Part shown: positions 56,179 to 64,000 of the stretch, one piece after another
Layout of the letters: the number at the start of each line of letters is the position of its first letter
Numbering within the stretch: position 1 is the stretch's first letter
Assembly: GCA_015257455.1 (NCBI GenBank)
Contig: JABZKD010000004.1
Coordinates: 23,328-87,327 of the forward strand
DNA: 64,000 nucleotides
Source: Nanosynbacter sp.
GTDB lineage: Bacteria > Patescibacteriota > Saccharimonadia > Saccharimonadales > Saccharimonadaceae
Reading direction: 5' to 3'
Made by a program: the position numbers and the translations under genes
The notes under the pieces: generated by a model
Database searches by the model: none
Seen by the model: only the letters and a program-made list of their open reading frames with translations
Told to the model about the DNA's origin: nothing

Positions 56179-56753
56179 TAAAATTCCATCCTCGTTAAAA
56201 TTTCTGCCATTTTTTCGTTCATTTCTGCCACACTGCCGTCATTCAAAATATAATAATCCGCCATCGCAATCGGCCCACCTTTTTCGATATTTTCCACCTC
56301 TGTATAATCTCGTTCCTGAATTTCCTTCAAAGTAAACGGTCGCTCCTCGCGCTTCCCCACTCGGAAATGTCTCAGTGCTTTCGGCACCACAATCGCCACC
56401 ACCGTCAAAAGCCCCGGATATTTACTCTTAAGTTCCTTATATTCCGTCCAAGAATATAGCCCATCCAGCACAATTCGCTTTTGTCCCGAAGCAATCAAAT
56501 TATCAATCTCCCCCATCACCTGACGCACCACCCAATCTTTCCCCTCAGTTTCACGAATCATCTCTCGAAATTGTCGTTCACTCGAACCATCCGCTGTACG
56601 CTGAATTCCACGGCGTTCCATTTCTTTATAAATCATTCCCCCGAAATAAACTTTTGGCACGCCTTTTTTGGTCAAAAAATCCACCACCACCGATTTACCC
56701 GATCCGCTCATCCCCACTACCGCTAAAATTTTCACATCACTTTTTTCGCTCAT
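56178..56753 (-). CDS. P-loop kinase, dephospho-CoA kinase/UPF0200-like
   Basis: 191 residues. Walker A GMSGSGKS (14-21), FGGMIYKEMERRGI, a central VVRQVM, LDGLYSWTEYK in place of the archaeal DGIRS element, RDYTEVENIEKGGP and ADYYILNDGS. The order follows archaeal UPF0200/CoaE-like kinases. Substrate not certain. It overlaps polA by one base and the upstream gene by 4 nt. Confidence 0.7.
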   Translation of the reverse strand: MSEKSDVKILAVVGMSGSGKSVVVDFLTKKGVPKVYFGGMIYKEMERRGIQRTADGSSERQFREMIRETEGKDWVVRQVMGEIDNLIASGQKRIVLDGLYSWTEYKELKSKYPGLLTVVAIVVPKALRHFRVGKREERPFTLKEIQERDYTEVENIEKGGPIAMADYYILNDGSVAEMNEKMAEILTRMEF

Positions 56754-57397
56754 TTTTGCTCCCAGTTATTAAAAAATTCTACAAATCGCTCTCGCATTTT
56801 CGCCTGACTCATATAAATCAGCACCGGATTTCCCTCCACATCCGTCAAAGTCCCCAAACTTTCACTCGGCACGTAAAAAGTCGTGCGATGCTTCACCGAA
56901 AGTCGCATCAAAATCCGCTCATACCATTTCTCTGTCTGGTCATAAATCTCGAAACGCTCGATAAATCTGCGGTATTTTTTCTTCGCAAAATCTTTTGGAT
57001 AAAACACAAACACTTCACCAAATCGCGTCAGGTCCGCATCCACTTTCATTAGCACTAAGCACTGAATCTCCGAACTAAAGCCCACTAGCAAATTTGTGTA
57101 AATCGCTTCTGTCACCGTACGGGTCGCCAGTTCCTCATTCGCATCATAAAATTCCCGCGTCTTGGTATCCTCATCGATATGATAACCTGCCACCAATTGA
57201 AATTGCTCCGGCAAAAGCACCCGCTCCGTCTCCTCGCTACTTTCTAAATTATATTTCTCGAGCCCAGCCATAAAAAGTCGCGCCATTTTCAGCTGATTTT
57301 CCGCCACCCATTCCCTATCCACTTCCGGCTGGCTTTTCGCAAAGAAAAATTCAAAAATCCCCCGACCTTTGTTTGTTTTTACACCTAATTGCACCAT
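56750..57397 (-). CDS. Hypothetical protein, first gene of the polA operon
   Basis: 215 residues, soluble, alpha/beta, no motif that I recognise. The core (IQCLVLMKVDADLTRFGEVFVFYP region, about 110-135) is strand-rich, the ends are helical. The ATG lies 7 nt after an extended -10 (TGATAAGAT), so leaderless. Overlap of 4 nt with the kinase suggests a tightly coupled unit hypothetical-kinase-polA-rhuM/fic. Confidence 0.6.
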   Translation of the reverse strand: MVQLGVKTNKGRGIFEFFFAKSQPEVDREWVAENQLKMARLFMAGLEKYNLESSEETERVLLPEQFQLVAGYHIDEDTKTREFYDANEELATRTVTEAIYTNLLVGFSSEIQCLVLMKVDADLTRFGEVFVFYPKDFAKKKYRRFIERFEIYDQTEKWYERILMRLSVKHRTTFYVPSESLGTLTDVEGNPVLIYMSQAKMRERFVEFFNNWEQK

Positions 57398-57511
57398 TAC
57401 TTTTATCTTATCACAGGTTAGAGCGGAATAAAACTCACACCTCTATAATTTTACAAATGAAGCCTCACTGCACCCCCATGATTTTACAGGAAAACCACTC
57501 CCAAACCACGA

Positions 57512-60244
57512 CTATGGCTTACGTGTAAAGTATCCTTGCACCCCCGGGCGATCCACGCGAAGCCAAGAAAGGTCCGCCGCACTCGAATCCGCCAAGAATG
57601 AGCCATTACCACCACGAAGCTTCTTACGGTTTCCAAAAACACTGCCATAGCTAGTAATCTTAGCTGTATTGAAATCATTACTTACATATATTTTTTCCAA
57701 CTTATCCTTATCCATATCAGAAGTGTAGATCTGGAACATGCTAGATACCGACTCAGCACTACTAGTATCGAATGACGACAAATCTAATTCCGTCAAGCTA
57801 TATGTACCAAAGAACATATTATACATATTCGTTATTTTACTAGTATCAAATGAAGTAACATTGAGACTTTTTAGTTCATTCATCCCACTGAACATAGCTA
57901 TCATACCACTACCAGTAACCTTTGCCGTATTAAAGTGCGAGAGATCTAAACTAGTTAACTTATTTACATAGTAAAACATTTCCCGCATATTGGTTACATT
58001 ACTAGTATCAAATGAACCAATGTTTAAATTAGTTAAACTATTCATATTAGAAAACATACTACTCATATCCGTCACTTTTGAAGTATTAAAATTACTCAAA
58101 TCCAGTGTCGCTAATTTAGACAAATAACTAAACATACGACTCATACTAGTCACATTTCTTGTATCGAATGACGATATATTTAAATTAACAAGATTCGTCA
58201 TATCCCGAAACATTTCAGACATATATGTTACTTTCTCTGTATTAAAACTCGATAAATCTAAACTGGCAATTTTATTTGAACCATTAAACATCGAATCCAT
58301 TCTTGTAACCTTTTCGGTTCTAAAATGACTTAGATCCAAATTCTGTAAACTTTTTAATCCTTTAAACATACTTGACATATATTCAACATTTTTAGTATTA
58401 AAAGACGAGATATTAAGCTCAGTTAAACCTTCCATATTTTCAAACATTCCATTCATATTCGTTACCTTTAAAGTATCAAAATGAGAGAGATTCAATCCTA
58501 CAATCTTCTTAGCACCCGAAAACATAAAGCTCATGTCAACAGCATTACTCGTATTAAAACTTGAGATATTCAAATTCGTTAGTTCCCACATGCCAGAGAA
58601 CATACTCCCCATTTCTTTTACCTTAGAAGTATTAAAGTGTGTAAGATTTAAATCCGTAATTTTATAGCAATATGAAAACATCCCATACGTACTTTCGACG
58701 TTACTAGTATCAAACGTGCTTATATTTAGATTCACAAGATTATTCATATAAGCAAACATATATCTCATACTCTTTACTTTCGAAGTATTAAAATGCGAGA
58801 GATTTAAAGAACTCATTTTAGATACACCACTAAACATTTGCGACATATCAGTTACCATACTTGTGTCGAAGTTCGATATATCTAAATCATTGAGTTTAGA
58901 CATGCCAGAGAACATACTAAACATATCTGTCACTTTCGAAGTATCAAAATTATTTAAATTCAACGAATTTAAATTACTCACATCATAGAACATACCGTTC
59001 ATACTTGTTGTATTACTAGTATTGAAGTTAGACAAATCCAAACCTGTAAGGCCTCTCATACCTGAAAACATATTGCTCATATTAGTCACATTGCTCGTAT
59101 CGAACATTGAAATATCTAAATTAGTTACCTTGGATAAACCATAAAACATTCTACTCATATTAGTCACATTGCTAGTTTTAAAATCACCAAAATTAATTGA
59201 ACTTAGCTTCACAGAATTACCAAACATATCACTCATATTAGTTACATTCTTCGTATCGAAAAATGATAAATCAAGACTCTCGATATTTTCCATGTAACTA
59301 AACATATCACCCATATCTACTACTTGAGTCATATCTAATTCTTTAATAAAATCTATATTCGTTAAATTTTTAAATCGAACGAACATATAAGAACAATCTT
59401 TATTTAAAAATATCTTCTGTTCCGTAGAATAAAAATAAACTGTATTTTCCGCAGGTTTATACCAAGCTAAAATCGGGTAATCCGAATCATCCGCCGAAAT
59501 ATCCTTCGTCTGCACTGACTCCTCCGGAGCTGATTCACTACGTTTGATATGGTGCACAAAATCCTTGTAACGATAACTACCATAATATCGCTGATTATCA
59601 TCCAGGCTTGCCAATTTATCATTAAAATCCCTGCCTTTTGCCATTATCGCCCTTGGCTCATATGAATTTGACACTACTGAAAAAATCAGCTTATTCGAAT
59701 ATTTTCCACTATCCAGATTATTGCCAATTTTTATACCAACCTGAATTTTCTTTTCATCATTGCTCCAGCCATAATCAGAATTAGATATCAATGTTTTTGG
59801 CGCAGAAATCCCTGGAATTGAATCATACTTATCGTCACCAACAATCTTGTATCCCCAACTGTTCTCGGTAAAATCATTCAAATTTTTCGCATGGTCAATT
59901 GAATTAATTTTGGTCGAACCACCAGTCGTTTCATTCATTAATGCTGTTTCATCAGTTTCCGTACTTAATGTCGCTACATAACCACTTTTTAAATTACGTG
60001 TTACTTGAAATTTAAAACTAAAATCCCTTTGCCCATTATAGTATCGCAACATACTTTCACCATTGACCGAAGCCTCAGTCCTATCCACAGAAGCAGAAAG
60101 TGTCGGCACAAATGCAGCCGACACTCTTTCTCCACCAAACCCCATAAATCCCAAATTTGCTAAGAAAAGAAATGCGAGAAAACCAGCAAAATTTCTCATA
60201 TTCTTTTTATAAATATCAAAAATCGCACTTTTTCCCATTCCCAT
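57512..60244 (-). CDS. Large DUF285/BspA-like surface protein
   Basis: 910 residues. Signal peptide 1-43 (FAGFLAFLFLANLGFMGFGG, cleavage after VSA), then AFVPTLSASVD, the mature start shared by the array. A beta-rich domain to about 270 is followed by 22 repeats of about 24 residues, of the type LTNLNISSFDTSNVTNMSxMF. The end is WLRVDRPGVQGYFTRKP. No anchor motif visible. Repeats of this kind (Pfam DUF285/BspA-like LRR) form solenoids on cell surfaces. ATG 8 nt after an extended -10 (TGCTAATAT). Confidence 0.82.
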   Translation of the reverse strand: MGMGKSAIFDIYKKNMRNFAGFLAFLFLANLGFMGFGGERVSAAFVPTLSASVDRTEASVNGESMLRYYNGQRDFSFKFQVTRNLKSGYVATLSTETDETALMNETTGGSTKINSIDHAKNLNDFTENSWGYKIVGDDKYDSIPGISAPKTLISNSDYGWSNDEKKIQVGIKIGNNLDSGKYSNKLIFSVVSNSYEPRAIMAKGRDFNDKLASLDDNQRYYGSYRYKDFVHHIKRSESAPEESVQTKDISADDSDYPILAWYKPAENTVYFYSTEQKIFLNKDCSYMFVRFKNLTNIDFIKELDMTQVVDMGDMFSYMENIESLDLSFFDTKNVTNMSDMFGNSVKLSSINFGDFKTSNVTNMSRMFYGLSKVTNLDISMFDTSNVTNMSNMFSGMRGLTGLDLSNFNTSNTTSMNGMFYDVSNLNSLNLNNFDTSKVTDMFSMFSGMSKLNDLDISNFDTSMVTDMSQMFSGVSKMSSLNLSHFNTSKVKSMRYMFAYMNNLVNLNISTFDTSNVESTYGMFSYCYKITDLNLTHFNTSKVKEMGSMFSGMWELTNLNISSFNTSNAVDMSFMFSGAKKIVGLNLSHFDTLKVTNMNGMFENMEGLTELNISSFNTKNVEYMSSMFKGLKSLQNLDLSHFRTEKVTRMDSMFNGSNKIASLDLSSFNTEKVTYMSEMFRDMTNLVNLNISSFDTRNVTSMSRMFSYLSKLATLDLSNFNTSKVTDMSSMFSNMNSLTNLNIGSFDTSNVTNMREMFYYVNKLTSLDLSHFNTAKVTGSGMIAMFSGMNELKSLNVTSFDTSKITNMYNMFFGTYSLTELDLSSFDTSSAESVSSMFQIYTSDMDKDKLEKIYVSNDFNTAKITSYGSVFGNRKKLRGGNGSFLADSSAADLSWLRVDRPGVQGYFTRKP

Positions 60245-60323
60245 ATAGATTTATATTAGCATATCCGAAATAAAAAGATAAGCATTAATCTTTATTTTGC
60301 CAAAATTCCCGATGGCTCCTTCG

Positions 60324-60404
60324 CTATGGCAATACCACCCAAATCGACCCCACACAGAATACAAAGTTATGGAACCACCACCCAAGTCGAACCGATGCAG
60401 AATG
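60324..60404. repeat. Duplicated C-terminal coding segment at a surface-protein stop codon
   Basis: 60366-60404 encodes the last residues of the upstream gene (FCIGSTWVVVP-stop), and 60324-60361, beyond that stop and in another frame, encodes the similar FCVGSIWVVLP-stop. About 80% of the bases match. It looks like a remnant of recombination or of a former alternative end. Confidence 0.6.
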
Positions 60405-62315
60405 GATTCCCTGTTCCCGAAACATAGGTACAGCCCGCACCCACCGTCAAACTCGGCCTGCGATAGAAAATTCCCTCACTACCACCTGTTTCCATTGCCG
60501 AAATCACAAACTTTTTCGATGTATAAATATGTTCCAGATGATCTACCAAATTATGGTCATAAACTGGTACTGTACCCAGTCCGAACATATATCGAAAGTC
60601 TTGCACACTACTCGTATCAAAACTTGAAATATTTAGATTTTTCAAACCTTCCATACCACCAAACATTCCGTTCATCGTAGTTACACTACGTGTATCAAAA
60701 CTTGGCAAACTCAAGTTCTCTATCGCCAGCATCGAATTAAACATACCCCGCATATTGGTCACTTTTGAAGTATTAAAATTATTTAAATTCAGCGTCGTAA
60801 TTTTCGCCACCCCGCCAAACATATCCCTCATATTCGTCACATTACTCGTATCAAAACTCGAAACATCCAAGCTTTCCAGCGCCCACATGTTTTGAAACAT
60901 ATATTCCATCGTCGTAACACGACTAGTGTTTAAATTACCAAAATTCAACGTCTTAATCTTGTGATCTTGCGAAAACATATACGCCATATCCTCCACTTTT
61001 GAAGTGTTAAAATTCGAAATGTCTAACGATTCAAGTGCAAGCATATTACTAAACATATTTCGCATTTTCACTACATTTCTCGTATCGAAATTTGATACAT
61101 TAAGACTTTTAATCTTCTGCATATTGTGAAACATATTAACCATAACCTCAACTTTACTAGTATTAAAGCTCGATAAATTTAAACTAGTAAGTTCACTCAT
61201 TCCCGCAAACATATCATTCATATAAATCACATTCGAGGTATCAAAACTCGACAAATCCAAATTTTTTAATGCAAAATTTGCGTAAAACATACTTGTCATA
61301 TTATTTACTTTTGAAGTATTAAATCCAGCAAAATTTACCGATGTTAAACTCGAACAATTAGAAAACAAATCTCGCAAATTTTCTATATTTTTGCCATCAA
61401 AATTTCGCATGTCTATTTCTTGTAAGCCACTAAAATTATGGAACATAAAACTGCTATCTTTGCTTAATTCAATTTTTTCCGCATCAGAATAATAATATAC
61501 AGTCCCAGAAGCCATATCGAACCAAGCCAAAATTTCATAATCTGAATCTGGGTCTTCTATGTTTATGGCTGCCTGCGACACACTTGGTCTCGTCACTGAC
61601 TTTTTCACATACCGGATATTAGTCATCATCGCCACACTACTATCCCACGAGGCAAATCCTGTATTTGTATCTAGAGCCCCTACCCTTGTATTAAAATCCG
61701 GACCATTTGTCATTATGGCGCGCATTATGTATGGATTCGAGACAAAAGATAAAATTAATTTATTCGTGTAATTCCCCGACTCGAGATTATCTGCTAGCTT
61801 CATGCCGATACTTAGCTGATTCGATTCATTGCCGTTTGTTTTTCCTGCCGTCTGCAAGATTTGCGCTGGCGTAGAAAGTGCTGGAATCGGCACATAATTT
61901 GAAGACGCCCCGAACTTATAGCCCCAAGTATTATTTGGTAAATTATTCAGCGTCAAGTTTGTACTTATAGAATCGATTTTCGCTCCCACAGCAGAGCTCG
62001 TATTGGTTAGCGCGGTATTTTCTGTTTCAGAACTTAATGTCGCAGTGTAACCAGTGCGGTTATTAGTATTTACGGTGAAATTAAATGGAATTTCCGTAGT
62101 CTTATCGGTAGAATTTATTACTTGATTACCGTTTACTTGCAAATTCGCTTGATCTACCGAAGCCGAAAGTGTCGGTACGAAGAGAGCTGAAGTGTCATTA
62201 ATGAAGATGAAATTAAAAGAAAAAATTAAACCAAAAAATACAAAAAGTGGCTTTAATACCCTATTAAACCACCCCCCCCGTGGGGTTTTTGCGTATGTGA
62301 TTTTTGGCCTTGCAT
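60367..62315 (-). CDS. DUF285/BspA-like surface protein, phase-variable, currently out of frame
   Basis: The start ATG at 62315 lies 7 nt after an extended -10 (TGGTAAAAT). Twelve codons later a run of 8 G (62272-62279) puts it out of frame with the rest, and it stops after 20 codons. The other frame, with no start codon of its own until after the signal peptide (TTG at 62142), encodes LKPLFVFFGLIF (signal), TSALFVPTLSASVD, a beta domain and 12 DUF285 repeats. Nine or six Gs would join them. The C-terminus differs from its neighbours (GTGNPFCIGSTWVVVP, no DRPG). Confidence 0.78.
62272..62279 (-). repeat. Poly-G tract of eight, presumed phase-variation switch
   Basis: Eight G on the coding strand within the context CAC-G8-TGG. 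8 G is OFF; 9 or 6 would be ON; 10 or 7 gives an early TAA. Confidence 0.8.
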
Positions 62316-62347
62316 ATAATTTATTTTACCATAAACGTAATGAATAT

Positions 62348-64000
62348 TTACGGTTTTCTAGTGAAAAGACCTGGGACACCTGGGCGATCAATCTTCAAAA
62401 GATTACGAAACTCAACTGCCGTGTTTGCAATGGTCGTGCCATTACCGCCAACTAGTTGATTCCGCATATGAAAAATATCAATATTGGCAAGAGTATCAGT
62501 ATTTTGATAAGCGAATGCGGCGCTCATATCAAAATCTGAGCTTACATAAATCTTTTTCAATCTGTTTGGATTCAAGGTGAAAAACATAGCTCTAAAAGTT
62601 TTTACCTTAGGAGTGCGAAAACTACTCAAATCCAATTCCTCCACACTATCTGTAAAGGCAAACATGCCGTTCATATTTTCAACATTTTCCGTATTAAAAT
62701 TTGAGACATTAATACTAGTAAGACCGACGCAGCCATTAAACATACCGTCCATTAAAGTGACTTTTTTCGTATCAAAATTAGAGAGATCGATAGACGATAA
62801 GGCATACATACCAAAGAACATTTGTTGCATATTGGTAACATTTTGCGTATTAAAATGTGAAAGATTCAAAGCATGAAGGCGATGGTCATTCGCAAACATA
62901 AAGCTCATATCGGTCACGTTCGAGGTATCAAAAGTAGCAGGCAGCTGCAGTTGTTTCAATTTATGCATACCAGAAAACATGTAGCTCATATTCGTGATAT
63001 TACGTGTATTAAAATTCGAGATATCAATATTTTCAATATTAGCCATACCGTAAAATAATGCATTCATATTTGTCACATTCGAAGTATCAAAAGAACTAAT
63101 ATTCAAATTCGTTAAATTCGACATTCCATAGAACATTTTATCCATATTTGTTAAACTCTGCGTATTAAAATTCGATAAATCCAGCGAAACCAATTTTTCA
63201 TCACCAAAAAACATATTCCCCATACCCCTCACTTTAGATGTATCAAAGTTCGATACCTCAAGCGAAGTTAAATTCACCAGATTATGAAACATCGCGTTAC
63301 TATCATCATTCAAAAAAATCTTCTCGGCTTCCGTATAGTAATATGCTGTCTTCGTGACAGAATCATACCAAGCTTTAATTTCATAATCCGAATTAGCTTC
63401 ATCTTCAAGACTTACAGTGTTTACCCCAAAGCTAGACGCCGTAGCGCTTCGCATGATATGTTCAATTTTATTACCACCCGTCTCAAAAGTTTTTAACTTG
63501 GTATTAAAATTAATACCAGTGGTCATTAAAGCTCTTTTTTCATACTGATTAGAAATTATCGAAACCACCAATTTATTAGTATAACTTCCACTCTCTAGAT
63601 TGCTAGATAACTTCATACCAATCTTAAAATCAAAATTTTCATTACCAGAAGTTTTCGCAGCAGTACTATAAAGATTAATCGAATTCGAAAGACTCGGAAT
63701 CGGCTGATAGTTTCCACTCGTAGAACTCAAAAATCCCCAAGTATTTTCCGAGAAATTTGTAAGTGATTTATTTGTGTCGATAGAATTTATTTTTGCTCCG
63801 CTCGTCGATGTAGTATTTACCAAGGCCGTTTCATCCGTTTCGGTATTTAAGGTTGCGGTGTAACCAGTTCTATTATTCGTATTTACTGTGACCTGAATTG
63901 GCAATTCGGAAGTTTGAGAGACTGAATTTATAACTTGGTTGCCATTTATTTGTAGGTTAGCTTGATTCACGGAAGCCGAAAGAGTCGGAGTGTATAAAGC
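62348..64000 (-). CDS. DUF285/BspA-like surface protein (partial, cut by window edge)
   Basis: The reading frame continues past 64000; the visible N-terminal end is ALYTPTLSASVNQAN, homologous to the mature start of the two preceding array proteins, so only the signal peptide and start are missing. A beta domain (to about residue 205) is followed by 10 DUF285 repeats (LTNLNISSFDTSNVTNM type) and the C-terminus LLKIDRPGVPGLFTRKP. About 57% of its repeat positions read FDTSxVT or FNTxNxT. First gene of the three-gene surface array. Confidence 0.82.
   Translation of the reverse strand, partial: ALYTPTLSASVNQANLQINGNQVINSVSQTSELPIQVTVNTNNRTGYTATLNTETDETALVNTTSTSGAKINSIDTNKSLTNFSENTWGFLSSTSGNYQPIPSLSNSINLYSTAAKTSGNENFDFKIGMKLSSNLESGSYTNKLVVSIISNQYEKRALMTTGINFNTKLKTFETGGNKIEHIMRSATASSFGVNTVSLEDEANSDYEIKAWYDSVTKTAYYYTEAEKIFLNDDSNAMFHNLVNLTSLEVSNFDTSKVRGMGNMFFGDEKLVSLDLSNFNTQSLTNMDKMFYGMSNLTNLNISSFDTSNVTNMNALFYGMANIENIDISNFNTRNITNMSYMFSGMHKLKQLQLPATFDTSNVTDMSFMFANDHRLHALNLSHFNTQNVTNMQQMFFGMYALSSIDLSNFDTKKVTLMDGMFNGCVGLTSINVSNFNTENVENMNGMFAFTDSVEELDLSSFRTPKVKTFRAMFFTLNPNRLKKIYVSSDFDMSAAFAYQNTDTLANIDIFHMRNQLVGGNGTTIANTAVEFRNLLKIDRPGVPGLFTRKP

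Noticed and set aside
60324..64000. Diversity-generating retroelement behind the variable C-terminus
   Set aside because: No reverse transcriptase, template repeat or adenine-biased differences are seen.

Overview
The window looks like a chromosomal segment of a member of Candidatus Saccharibacteria (TM7, Patescibacteria/CPR). The reasons are the 16S rRNA (the Saccharibacteria-type base U912 can be read), small AT-rich gene content with short intergenic gaps, trimmed core enzymes (ThrRS without TGS, short Fmt, short MiaA, LID-less adenylate kinases), a minimal SUF system and a battery of DUF285/BspA-like surface proteins. UGA ends real genes (for example at 20356 and 41427), so the recoded-UGA lineages (Gracilibacteria, Absconditabacteria) are excluded.

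Layout. 1-3649 (minus): map, two adenylate-kinase-like genes, rpsU, recJ and a small winged-helix gene. 3699-7696 (plus): priA, def, fmt. 7825-12251 (minus): a DUF5663-like gene and a sufC-sufB-sufS-sufU operon with no sufD. 12332-17258: tRNA-Asn followed by an accessory-looking island with a zincin, three multi-pass membrane proteins, an orphan MazF/PemK-like toxin, an EEP nuclease/phosphatase and two homologous two-hairpin mini-RNAs. 17259-25139: an anchored beta-domain protein, rpsA, a zincin with a zinc ribbon, a KGG protein, tRNA-Ala and tRNA-Ile, trmH, a Na/Ca exchanger and hypotheticals. 25167-27067: a stand-alone 16S rRNA unit with its own promoter, a 22-bp processing stem and a terminator. 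27175-37907: a PAP2-like protein, gyrA, gyrB, a T4SS-type ATPase and its partner. 37908-39846: a long non-coding tract with two candidate ncRNAs and tmRNA. 39847-43275: comM, infC-rpmI-rplT-rpmB and convergent rnpB. 43355-57397: a small BspA protein, a Nudix/RNase H fusion above a further structured ncRNA, an M50 protease, miaA, thrS, tRNA-Val, a GT2 synthase, a RhuM-Fic protein and polA with two overlapping kinase/hypothetical genes. 57512-64000: three large tandem DUF285 surface proteins.

Three themes run through the window. First, about 20 operon-leading genes have a -10 box (often extended TGn-TATAAT) only 6-9 nt before the ATG, implying leaderless mRNAs, whereas operon-internal genes carry Shine-Dalgarno sequences. 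Second, several compact promoter-structure-terminator units look like unannotated small RNAs (13295-13350, 14199-14249, 38838-38951, 45646-45780), alongside a leader-like RNA at 37960-38207. Third, the middle gene of the DUF285 array (60367-62315) has an 8-G tract between its start codon and its signal peptide that leaves it out of frame, the signature of a phase-variable surface protein; 9 or 6 Gs would restore it.

All assignments come from reading the sequence and recalled family motifs; no database search or folding program was run.
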